From the NCBI GenBank assembly GCA_947174685.1, contig CAMWJY010000005.1, positions 1 to 14,239 of the forward strand: a stretch of 14,239 nucleotides of DNA, in the 5' to 3' direction. The notes beneath the pieces are model-generated. The model was not told the DNA's origin and made no database searches. It worked only from the letters and a program-made list of their open reading frames with translations. Positions within the stretch are counted from its first letter, which is position 1. Each line of letters opens with the position of its first letter. Positions 7,153 to 14,239 of this stretch are shown piece by piece. The position numbers and the translations under genes were made by a program. Source of the stretch: an uncultured Mollicutes bacterium (lineage in GTDB: Bacteria > Bacillota_I > Bacilli_A > Acholeplasmatales > Anaeroplasmataceae).

Positions 7153-8187
7153 ATGAAGATCGTCATTAATATGCTATCTAAGGCAGATAGCGTAGAGGGA
7201 CAAGGTGTAGGTAGTGCTTATATTGAACAAGTGAATCTTGTAAAAGAGGAATTAAGCGATATTTTTGAGGTACGGATTAATTCTAAAAAAAAGGCAGATA
7301 TTGTTCATGTACATTCTGTAAATCCTAGCTTTTATATGCGATTTAAAAAGAAAAACGGCATACGTGTAATGTATTGTCATTTTCTTCCTGAAACGTTGAA
7401 GGGATCTATAAAGCTTCCTAAACTATTCTTTAACATCTACTGCAGATATGTAATGTCTTTTTATAAAAAGGCGGAATATTTGGTTGTTGTAAATCCTATA
7501 TTTATTGAAGATTTAATCAAATTAGGTGTAAAAGAAGAGCATATAAAATATATACCTAACTATGTATCTAAAAGTCAGTTTTATCCAATTTCAAATGAAG
7601 AAGTGTTTTCTGTGAGAAGGAAGTATAATCTTCCTGAAAATAAATTTATTGTTTTAGGCTGTGGACAGGTTCAAACAAGAAAGGGTGTAACTGATTTTGT
7701 AGAGGTTGCTAAAAACAATCCAGACATTGAATTTGTTTGGGCAGGAGGATTTAGCTTTAAGGCAATTACAGATGGCTATAATGAGCTTAAAAAGATTTAT
7801 GAGAATCCACCATGTCCAAACCTTCATTTCATTGGTATTATTCCAAGAACAGAAATGAATGAGATTTTTAATATGGCAGATTGCTTATTTATGCCTTCCT
7901 ATAATGAATTGTTCCCTATGTCTATTTTGGAGGCAGCTTCTGTTGGAAAGCCGATCCTTCTTAGGGATTTAGATTTATATAAGAATATATTATGGGATAA
8001 TTATTTAGTAGGAACAAACAATGAGGAATTTTCTGAATGTATTCGTAAATTGGCACAAGATTCCCAATATTACGAAGAAGGCTGTGTTTTATCAGAGCAT
8101 ATTTCAGAGTATTATTCCAAGAAGAATGTTGCTAAGCTATGGAAAGATTTTTATCTTTCTATTTATGAAAAAAACAAACAAGAATAA
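7153..8187 (+). CDS. GT4-family glycosyltransferase, possibly a membrane glycolipid synthase
   Basis: A 344-residue GT-B fold enzyme that transfers a sugar from a nucleotide-sugar donor. The C-terminal donor half shows GQVQTRKG at 171-178, with Arg176/Lys177 for donor phosphate, AGGF at 197-200, and the GT4 E-x7-E pair Glu252/Glu260 in NELFPMSILEA. The N-terminal half has GQGVGSAY at 17-23 as the glycine-rich loop and HVHSVNP at 52-58. No membrane span is evident, but basic/aromatic patches at about 87-106 (KLPKLFFNIYCRYVMSFYKK) could bind membrane. The overall look, including VNPIFIEDLIKLG and YIPNYVSK, recalls diacylglycerol glucosyltransferases of Gram-positive and Mollicute lineages, but this is unchecked. 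The ribosome site is weak (GAGAAAGAGAA, 7135-7145), which suggests modest or coupled translation. Acceptor and product are unknown. Confidence 0.87.
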   Translation: MKIVINMLSKADSVEGQGVGSAYIEQVNLVKEELSDIFEVRINSKKKADIVHVHSVNPSFYMRFKKKNGIRVMYCHFLPETLKGSIKLPKLFFNIYCRYVMSFYKKAEYLVVVNPIFIEDLIKLGVKEEHIKYIPNYVSKSQFYPISNEEVFSVRRKYNLPENKFIVLGCGQVQTRKGVTDFVEVAKNNPDIEFVWAGGFSFKAITDGYNELKKIYENPPCPNLHFIGIIPRTEMNEIFNMADCLFMPSYNELFPMSILEAASVGKPILLRDLDLYKNILWDNYLVGTNNEEFSECIRKLAQDSQYYEEGCVLSEHISEYYSKKNVAKLWKDFYLSIYEKNKQE

Positions 8188-8213
8188 CTATTGTATTGAA
8201 ACATAAACAATAG
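8188..8213 (+). repeat. Short inverted repeat between the glycosyltransferase and the kinase
   Basis: CTATTGT (8188-8194) and ACAATAG (8207-8213) form a perfect 7-bp inverted repeat around a 12-base AT-rich loop, beginning immediately after the stop codon of the glycosyltransferase. No T-run follows, so it is not a standard terminator. It could be an operator-like palindrome or an mRNA hairpin upstream of the kinase. Confidence 0.4.
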
Positions 8214-8236
8214 AAGAATTAACAAGGAGATGAAGT

Positions 8237-11200
8237 ATGCAAAACATAAGATATAAAAAGGCATTTCTTAAGGAATGCCGTACTCAGAAAAAAAGAACAT
8301 TGTTTTCCATTCTTCAAACACATTTTAAAATTAGTGTGAAAATGGTTTTGGCATGTTTTGCATGCTTAATTCTTATTTCAACTAATTTCATAACTGTATC
8401 TGCTGATGGCGGAGTGTCTAATAATCGTACAGTTAAAGCTGGTATTTTTAACTTTGAAGGCTATCATATGAAGGATAATGAAGGTAAATTGTCTGGCTAT
8501 GGTATTGAATTTCTTAATCTTGTATCTGAATACTCAAGGCTAAATTTTCAATACACAGGCTATGATAGCTCCTGGAATGATATGCTCTCTATGCTTGAAA
8601 ATGAGGAAATTGATGTTGTAACCTCTGCCAGTAGAACGCCAGATCGTGAAGAAAAGTTTGACTTTTCCTTGCCTATAGGAAGAAGAAAAACAATTCTTTC
8701 CATACAAGTGGATAACGAGGAGCGTATTCGTGGGAACTACGAAACTTATAATGGCATGACTGTTGGTCTGGTAAAAGGGAGTAGTCAAAATCAAAGCTTA
8801 GAAGATTTTGCAGCAGAAAAAGGATTCAAGTATAATTCACGAGAATACGATGATTCTAATCTTCTTGCTACAGCATTACAAAAGGGCGAAATTGATGCAA
8901 TACTTTCTAGTAATCTAAGAAAGGCAGAAAATGAACAAGAATTAGATGTTACTGAAGAAGCTGACTTTTATGCAATTGTTAAAAAAGGAAATACTGCGCT
9001 TCTTAACGAAATTAATTATGCCATTAAACAAATGGATATTAATAAGGGTGACTGGAAAAACGAACTATTTTATAAATATTATGGTCCGGTTTATTCTTCT
9101 GCACTAACGTTTACTGAGCGTGAAAAAGCATATCTTAATCAAGTGATTTCAGGACAAAAAACCATCACGGTTACTGCACATGAAGATAGAGCTCCTTATT
9201 CCTATACAGAAAACGGGGAATTAAAAGGTATCTTACCAGATTATTTTGCAGAGATTATGCACCTTGCTGCTACAGGAATGGGAGTTGAAAAGCTACCATA
9301 TACTTTAGTACCTCCAGCTGACCAAGCAGAGTACAATCAGCTTTTAAATGGTGGAGTGAATGTTGTGATAGATGGTATTAACCCTCATTTTATCGAAGAA
9401 GATAAAGTTGTTAGTGGTTTTCATACGGATAATTATATGACTGCCAGAATGGCAAGGGTAATCAGACAGGATCATTCAGGCGAGTTTAAAAAAGTTGCTG
9501 TATCTGAATCTCAAGGTAAAAATCTTGTGGAGTCCTATTTAAAGGGATATGAGGTTAAAACCTATTCTACTGGGGAAGAAGCTATGCGTGCTGTGCTGAA
9601 TAAAGAGGTAGATGTAGCTTATGTTTATTCTTATGCAGCACAAATGTATATAAATCGAGGACATGCCAATTCCTTATATTATAGCTCAGTAAATGGTATG
9701 GTTACTCAGCTTTGTATGCATATAAGTGAAGATACCGATCATGAGTTGCTTACAGTATTAAATAAATGTATAAAGCAAATGTCTGATGATACACTAAATC
9801 AATTAGCTTCAAATTATACTTCCTATAGCATTGGCGAATTGACTTTTGGAGAGTATCTGAAAGCACATCCAGAGATTATAATTATGGTTGTTGTGGCTAT
9901 TGCTTTAGTTATCTTTGTTATGGTTGCCCTTTATTTAAGAGGCAGATGGAATAGAAAGCTTTTTAATGCAACAGAACAAATAAATAAAAAGATGGGAGAA
10001 CAGCTTTCCATTGTAAAAGCGCTGAGTCGAGATTATGTCAATGTTTATGCTATTGATGAAGAAAAGAGAACGGCTCGTATTATAAAATTGGAAGGGTATA
10101 TAGCGGATGGTTTAAAAAAGGATTCCATAGAGGATTACAATTATAGTGCTATCCTTAATAACTATATCCGTAATCGTGTTCATCCTGATGATCAAGAAGA
10201 GTTAATTCATGCCCTTTCCCTGGAAGTTATAAAAGAAAAATTAAGTACAGAAGATACTTATTGGGGAACTTATCGTATAGTAGATGGTGAAGATATTCAT
10301 CATTTCCAATATACATATTTAAAAATAGAAGATAAAGATTATGAGAATGAAAGCTTTATTCTTGCGGGTTTCCGTAACATTGATGAGATGATTCGTAAGG
10401 AGCAGGAACAGAAAAATGTATTATCAGAGGCACTTGCTCAAGCGCAATATGCTAATAAGGCTAAGACGACTTTCTTAAACAATATGTCTCATGATATTCG
10501 TACACCTATGAATGCTATCATTGGATTTACATCTTTAGCGGTAACCCATATTGATAATAAAGAGCAAATACGCGATTATTTAAGTAAAATTATGACCTCT
10601 GGTAATCATTTGCTTAGCTTAATCAATGACGTTTTAGATATGAGTCGAATTGAAAGTGGTAAGGTTAAGATTGAGGAAAAAGAAACCAGTCTTCCTGATA
10701 TTATGCATGATCTGAAAACTATTGTTCAGGCTGATGTAAAATCAAAGCAGTTAGAGTTCTACATTGATACACTAGATGTAACAAATGAGACGATTATATG
10801 TGATAAGCTTCGTTTGAATCAAGTACTTTTAAATCTTTTAAGTAATGCAATGAAATATACTAAACCTGGTGGTATGGTTAGCGTTCGTGTAACTCAGAAG
10901 GCTGAAGCACTAGATGGCTATGCAAATTATGAGTTTAGTGTTAAAGATACTGGTATTGGTATGAGCAGTGAATTTTTGAAGCACGTTTTTGAACCATTTG
11001 AAAGAGAACAGACTTCTACAGTAAGTGGTATTCAAGGAACAGGTCTAGGACTTGCAATTACCAAAAATATTGTAGATATGATGGGTGGAACAATTACAGT
11101 ACAAAGTGAAGTAGGCAAGGGTTCAGAGTTTGTTGTCACCTTTAATTTCAAGGTTGCAGATGCCCCTATTGATCAAAAGCAAATAGAACAGCTTAAGAAT

Positions 11201-11995
11201 CTTAGAGCTCTTGTAGTGGATGATGATGTAAATACCTGCATGAGCGTCAGCAAAATGCTTTCTACAATAGGAATGCACCCTGATTGGACCACTCTTGGAA
11301 AAGAAGCAATTATTCGTACCAAATTCTCTTTGGAACAAAACGAACCTTATAGTGCCTTTATTATTGATTGGTTAATGCCAGATATGAATGGTATTGAGCT
11401 TGTTCGTCGTATCCGCAAGGTTATAGGGGATACAACCCCAGTAATCATATTAACTGCTTATGATTGGACCGATATTGAGACTGAAGCAAAAGAAGCAGGA
11501 GTTACTGCATTCTGTTCTAAACCGATTTTCTTATCTGAACTAAAGAGTGTTTTAATTGCACCATATATGGACCAAAAAACAGAAGAACCAGATATAACTG
11601 AGGAATTCCACTTTGAAGGAAGAAAGCTTCTGTTAGTTGAAGATAATGAATTAAATCAGGAAATTGCCCAAACAATTCTAGAAAGTGTGGGTTTTGTCAT
11701 TGATGTTGTCGATGATGGAAGTGTAGCTGTAGAACAAATGAAAAAGATGCCTGCAGGGACATATGATCTCATTCTTATGGATGTACAGATGCCTATTATG
11801 AATGGATATGAGGCAACGAGAATTATTCGAGCTCTAGAAGATCCAAAAAAGGCGTCAATTCCAATTGTGGCAATGACTGCTAATGCTTTTGATGAGGATA
11901 GAAAAGAAGCAATGGAGGCTGGAATGAATGGCTATGCAGCCAAGCCAATAGAAATAGAAAAACTAATGAAGACGTTAAAAGAACTTTTAAAATAA
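8237..11995 (+). CDS. Hybrid sensor histidine kinase with two solute-binding domains and two receiver domains
   Basis: A 1252-residue membrane-bound signalling kinase. A basic N-terminal stretch precedes a membrane anchor or uncleaved signal at about 36-56. Two extracellular type 3 solute-binding (Venus-flytrap) domains follow, at about 65-285 and 308-530. A second membrane segment lies at about 545-567. A PAS-like domain (about 590-720, with VHPDD at 648-652) leads to the HisKA domain with His752 in SHDIRTP. The HATPase has Asn870 in NLLSNA, DTGIGM at 904-909 and GTGLGL at 934-939. Receiver 1 (about 989-1108) has Asp995/Asp996, Asp1044 and Lys1095; receiver 2 (about 1129-1250) has Glu1135/Asp1136, Asp1182 and Lys1236. 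No HPt or DNA-binding domain is present. The first binding domain keeps the Arg (137) typical of amino-acid binders, while the second has no Arg in that loop (HFIEEDK). AAGGAG (8224-8229) supports the start. Confidence 0.93.
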   Translation: MQNIRYKKAFLKECRTQKKRTLFSILQTHFKISVKMVLACFACLILISTNFITVSADGGVSNNRTVKAGIFNFEGYHMKDNEGKLSGYGIEFLNLVSEYSRLNFQYTGYDSSWNDMLSMLENEEIDVVTSASRTPDREEKFDFSLPIGRRKTILSIQVDNEERIRGNYETYNGMTVGLVKGSSQNQSLEDFAAEKGFKYNSREYDDSNLLATALQKGEIDAILSSNLRKAENEQELDVTEEADFYAIVKKGNTALLNEINYAIKQMDINKGDWKNELFYKYYGPVYSSALTFTEREKAYLNQVISGQKTITVTAHEDRAPYSYTENGELKGILPDYFAEIMHLAATGMGVEKLPYTLVPPADQAEYNQLLNGGVNVVIDGINPHFIEEDKVVSGFHTDNYMTARMARVIRQDHSGEFKKVAVSESQGKNLVESYLKGYEVKTYSTGEEAMRAVLNKEVDVAYVYSYAAQMYINRGHANSLYYSSVNGMVTQLCMHISEDTDHELLTVLNKCIKQMSDDTLNQLASNYTSYSIGELTFGEYLKAHPEIIIMVVVAIALVIFVMVALYLRGRWNRKLFNATEQINKKMGEQLSIVKALSRDYVNVYAIDEEKRTARIIKLEGYIADGLKKDSIEDYNYSAILNNYIRNRVHPDDQEELIHALSLEVIKEKLSTEDTYWGTYRIVDGEDIHHFQYTYLKIEDKDYENESFILAGFRNIDEMIRKEQEQKNVLSEALAQAQYANKAKTTFLNNMSHDIRTPMNAIIGFTSLAVTHIDNKEQIRDYLSKIMTSGNHLLSLINDVLDMSRIESGKVKIEEKETSLPDIMHDLKTIVQADVKSKQLEFYIDTLDVTNETIICDKLRLNQVLLNLLSNAMKYTKPGGMVSVRVTQKAEALDGYANYEFSVKDTGIGMSSEFLKHVFEPFEREQTSTVSGIQGTGLGLAITKNIVDMMGGTITVQSEVGKGSEFVVTFNFKVADAPIDQKQIEQLKNLRALVVDDDVNTCMSVSKMLSTIGMHPDWTTLGKEAIIRTKFSLEQNEPYSAFIIDWLMPDMNGIELVRRIRKVIGDTTPVIILTAYDWTDIETEAKEAGVTAFCSKPIFLSELKSVLIAPYMDQKTEEPDITEEFHFEGRKLLLVEDNELNQEIAQTILESVGFVIDVVDDGSVAVEQMKKMPAGTYDLILMDVQMPIMNGYEATRIIRALEDPKKASIPIVAMTANAFDEDRKEAMEAGMNGYAAKPIEIEKLMKTLKELLK

Positions 11996-12037
11996 ATGTC
12001 TTTCAATATATTTTTCAATGAATATCCTTAAAAATGT

Positions 12038-12077
12038 AAAGTTCTCGGATTTATTTTTCCGAGAGCTTTTTATTTTG
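12038..12077 (+). terminator. Rho-independent terminator of the kinase gene
   Basis: AAAGTTCTCGG (12038-12048) pairs with CCGAGAGCTTT (12059-12069), 11 bp with one G-U pair, around a 10-base loop, followed by TTATTTT. It closes the rightward fba-to-kinase run before the convergent lysS operon. Confidence 0.9.
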
Positions 12078-12092
12078 CCTTATAACCAGAAT

Positions 12093-12118
12093 AAAAAGCC
12101 CCAATAAATGTTGGGGCT
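12093..12118 (-). terminator. Rho-independent terminator of the lysS operon
   Basis: Read on the minus strand, AGCCCCAA (12118-12111) pairs with TTGGGGCT (12104-12097), a perfect 8-bp GC-rich stem with a 6-base loop, followed by a run of five T (12097-12093, the first pairing in the stem). The first bases of the stem belong to the TAG stop codon (12119-12117) of the upstream gene. Confidence 0.88.
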
Positions 12119-12725
12119 AGCTTAAGCTTCCTTTTCTTTTTTGCTGGTTGAAAACAGCATTGTACATATCAAACTCATTATTTTTATAGATTCGATACTC
12201 TAATGCCACTTCATAAAAAATGGATTCCGCAGGATTCATTTCTATTCCATTTTTTTCAAATAACGGATTTACGATATCGTTAAGCATAGGGAAGAATACA
12301 TCGGGTACATTTTCTTTTTTATCCAAATAGATGTTGATTTGTTCCTCAAAGGAATCTAATTCCTTCATACTATCCTTCAAATCAGAATTTTGGTTTAGAA
12401 GCTCAGCTTGGAATTCATGTACATATAATAGCAAATTGATTGTTTTCGCACATTTTTCCATCTCTTCGTAGTCTTCTTTAAATGTGTAGTCTAAGATAGT
12501 TTTAATGGTATAAAAATTATCATAGATATAATCAAAGCCAACAGAGAAGAATACCTCCTCTTCATCAGAGAGATGATTTTTTTGGATGTATAATTCATAT
12601 AGATAATCTACAACAGCAATTACAGAGGTAAACCTAGAGATGGTTTTACTCTTTGTTTTTACAAGTCGGAAGATGAAGTCATAATTCTCCTTTTTCCAGC
12701 TTGCATAATCCTCATAAATATTCAT
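12117..12725 (-). CDS. Unidentified acidic helical protein cotranscribed with lysS
   Basis: A 202-residue protein that I do not recognise. It is rich in Glu, Asp, Lys, Tyr and Phe, looks mostly helical, and has no signal peptide, membrane segment or metal-binding cluster; Cys92 is the only cysteine. Predicted helices include about 33-50 (TSVIAVVDYLYELYIQKN), 72-110 and 116-136, the last two separated by a polar turn. The tail QQKRKGSLS is basic. The start is 9 bases after the lysS stop, and GAGG (12734-12731) gives a 5-base spacing and abuts that stop, so translation is probably coupled to lysS. Its TAG stop is the only non-TAA stop among the complete genes here and is embedded in the terminator stem. 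Codon use resembles the neighbours, so recent transfer is not indicated. Function unknown. Confidence 0.85.
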   Translation of the reverse strand: MNIYEDYASWKKENYDFIFRLVKTKSKTISRFTSVIAVVDYLYELYIQKNHLSDEEEVFFSVGFDYIYDNFYTIKTILDYTFKEDYEEMEKCAKTINLLLYVHEFQAELLNQNSDLKDSMKELDSFEEQINIYLDKKENVPDVFFPMLNDIVNPLFEKNGIEMNPAESIFYEVALEYRIYKNNEFDMYNAVFNQQKRKGSLS

Positions 12726-12734
12726 AAATGCCTC

Positions 12735-14216
12735 TTAGTTACGATTACGATTGTGAGGGAATAGAAGAACATCACGAATGTTTGTTTTACCAGTTAAAAG
12801 CATAATAGTTCTATCAATACCGATACCAATACCGCCTGTAGGTGGCATGCCATATTCTAATGCTTCAACGAAGTCTATATCAATTTCACAAGCTTCATCA
12901 TTTCCTAAATTTCTTTCCTGTAACTGACGAGTGAATCTTTCCATTTGATCTAGTGGATCATTTAACTCTGTAAAGGCATTACCATATTCTGTTCCGCCCA
13001 TGAATATTTCAAAACGGTCTGTAAATCTTGGATCATCTGGATTTTTCTTGGCTAGTGGAGAGATCTCTAGCGGATGTCCATATAGAATAGTAGGCTCTAC
13101 TAACTTTTCTTCTCCATATTTTTCGAAGAATGCATTGATGATATGTCCAACACCTGTGAAGTGAGCAGGAACCTCAATTCCGTGCTCTTTTGCAAGAGCC
13201 TTAGCCTCATCTAAGGACATTTGCTTCCAGAAGTCAACACCACATTCTCTTTTAATTAAATCTACCATATGAATTCTTTCAAATTTAGATAAGTCATAGG
13301 TATGACCGTCAAATTCAACAGTAGTAGTACCTAAAACCTCTAAAGCTACAGATTTGAAGAAGTTCTCAGCCAAATTCATCATACCTTCCATATCTGAGTA
13401 TGCCAAATAAGCTTCTACAGTAGTGAATTCAGGGTTATGTCTAGAATCTACGCCTTCATTTCTAAATAAACGTCCAATTTCGTAAACAGCTTCCATACCT
13501 CCAACGATAAGACGCTTTAAAGGTAATTCAGTTGCGATACGAAGATAAAATGGCATATCTAGTGCGTTATGATGTGTAATGAAAGGACGAGCTGCTGCTC
13601 CTCCTAAAATAGGCTGTAAAACAGGTGTTTCTACCTCTACAAAGCCTTGATTGTCGAAGAAGTGCTGAATTGCACGAATGATTTTTGGACGCATAAATGC
13701 AACTCTTCTAGAATCATCGTTTACTATTAAATCTACATATCTTCTACGACGAGCCTCTTCAACATCTTGAAGACCATGGAATTTTTCAGGTAGTGGCTTA
13801 ATTGCTTTAGAAAGATGAGTAAATACCTTACAACGAACAGTAAGCTGTCCTGTGTTTGTTCTCATAACAGAGCCTTCAATACCTAAAATATCTCCAATAT
13901 CTGATTTGATGAAAACATCATAAACATCCTCGCCCAAAATTTCTTTTGAAATATAGCACTGGATAGTTCCAAATTTATCTAATATATTGATAAAGCCAAT
14001 TTTTCCTTGACGTCTTTTTGCAATCATACGTCCTGCAATTTTAACATTAAATTCTTTTTGTTCTAAATCCTCTTTCGTATAGCTATCATATTGTTCTACG
14101 ATTGTTTTAGAATTTGCAGTACGGTCATATCTTTGACCGAAAGGACGAATACCTTTATCCTCTAAATACTTTATTTTTTCAATTCTAATTCTTTCTTGTT
14201 CAGGTCTTTTTTCCAT
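12735..14216 (-). CDS. lysS: Lysyl-tRNA synthetase, class II
   Basis: Charges tRNA-Lys with lysine. The 493-residue protein has the N-terminal OB-fold anticodon-binding domain at about 57-135 (KIAGRMIAKRRQGKIGFINI). Motif 1 ends in GFVEVETPVL at 191-200. Motif 2 is GRLFRNEGVDSRHNPEFT at 248-265, with Arg252, and motif 3 is GGIGIGIDRTIMLLTG at 461-476, with Arg469. The YGNAFTELNDP segment (411-421) is also typical. Length is normal for bacterial LysRS. The C-terminus, HNRNRN after LLFP, replaces the more common TMRP-like ending. The start is the ATG at 14216-14214, preceded on the minus strand by AAGGAGGG (14231-14224) at 7-base spacing. The promoter lies beyond the right edge. The gene heads a unit with the small protein downstream. 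Confidence 0.97.
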   Translation of the reverse strand: MEKRPEQERIRIEKIKYLEDKGIRPFGQRYDRTANSKTIVEQYDSYTKEDLEQKEFNVKIAGRMIAKRRQGKIGFINILDKFGTIQCYISKEILGEDVYDVFIKSDIGDILGIEGSVMRTNTGQLTVRCKVFTHLSKAIKPLPEKFHGLQDVEEARRRRYVDLIVNDDSRRVAFMRPKIIRAIQHFFDNQGFVEVETPVLQPILGGAAARPFITHHNALDMPFYLRIATELPLKRLIVGGMEAVYEIGRLFRNEGVDSRHNPEFTTVEAYLAYSDMEGMMNLAENFFKSVALEVLGTTTVEFDGHTYDLSKFERIHMVDLIKRECGVDFWKQMSLDEAKALAKEHGIEVPAHFTGVGHIINAFFEKYGEEKLVEPTILYGHPLEISPLAKKNPDDPRFTDRFEIFMGGTEYGNAFTELNDPLDQMERFTRQLQERNLGNDEACEIDIDFVEALEYGMPPTGGIGIGIDRTIMLLTGKTNIRDVLLFPHNRNRN

Positions 14217-14223
14217 AAGTATA

Positions 14224-14234
14224 CCCTCCTTTTT
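14224..14234 (-). promoter_or_regulatory. Ribosome binding site of lysS
   Basis: Minus-strand AAAAAGGAGGG is a near-perfect Shine-Dalgarno sequence 7 bases before the lysS ATG, and it fixes that start. Only 23 bases of leader are visible, so any T-box or other leader control is outside the window. Confidence 0.85.
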
Positions 14235-14239
14235 ACAAC

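Noticed and set aside
8021..8206. Second plus-strand frame overlapping the end of the glycosyltransferase
   Set aside because: It is an out-of-frame shadow of the glycosyltransferase C-terminus, with no independent start signal.
12001..12037. Near-repeat of TTTCAAT-like units before the kinase terminator
   Set aside because: It is short AT-rich similarity without a consistent period or pairing.

Overview
The window is AT-rich with low-GC codon use, strong AGGAGG-type ribosome sites, short operons closed by hairpin-plus-T-run terminators and sigma-A-like promoters. The gene content (methionyl-tRNA synthetase with a C-terminal tRNA-binding domain, a YitT-family membrane protein, a YeeN-type YebC protein, class II aldolase, lysyl-tRNA synthetase) points to a Bacillota genome. 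An Erysipelotrichia-like or neighbouring lineage is a guess from overall feel, not from a marker. Translation with the standard bacterial code is coherent: Trp is read from TGG. None of the ten complete genes stops with TGA (nine TAA, one TAG). No phage, IS, CRISPR, tRNA or rRNA gene was seen; the window looks like ordinary chromosomal core with a signalling component.

Layout, left to right: (1) the last 25 codons of an upstream gene and its terminator (1-150). (2) A two-gene unit, metG and a YitT-family membrane protein, one base apart and closed by a strong terminator at about 3029-3058. (3) A monocistronic GGDEF-EAL protein (3144-4481) with a clear promoter; both domains have lost key residues, so it is likely a non-catalytic c-di-GMP reader or scaffold. 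(4) A yebC-family gene (4588-5319) with its own near-consensus promoter and a long terminator. (5) A rightward run of four genes (5577-11995): class II fructose-bisphosphate aldolase, an RpiB-fold sugar isomerase of unusual active site, a GT4 glycosyltransferase and a 1252-residue hybrid sensor kinase. Gaps are 52, 18 and 49 bases, with a GAAA-capped hairpin in the first, which may reduce read-through. (6) A convergent junction with one terminator for each strand. (7) On the minus strand, lysS followed by an unidentified 202-residue acidic protein whose Shine-Dalgarno sequence abuts the lysS stop.

Biologically most of the window is housekeeping: aminoacylation (metG, lysS), translation (yebC), glycolysis (fba). 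The parts that deserve a second look are the signalling proteins: the degenerate GGDEF-EAL protein, and the BvgS-like kinase with two extracellular solute-binding domains and two intact receiver domains but no HPt or DNA-binding output. The RpiB-fold protein lacks two catalytic signatures of ribose-5-phosphate isomerase B and looks closer to the isomerases used for unsaturated uronate breakdown. I did not find a clearly new multi-gene system.
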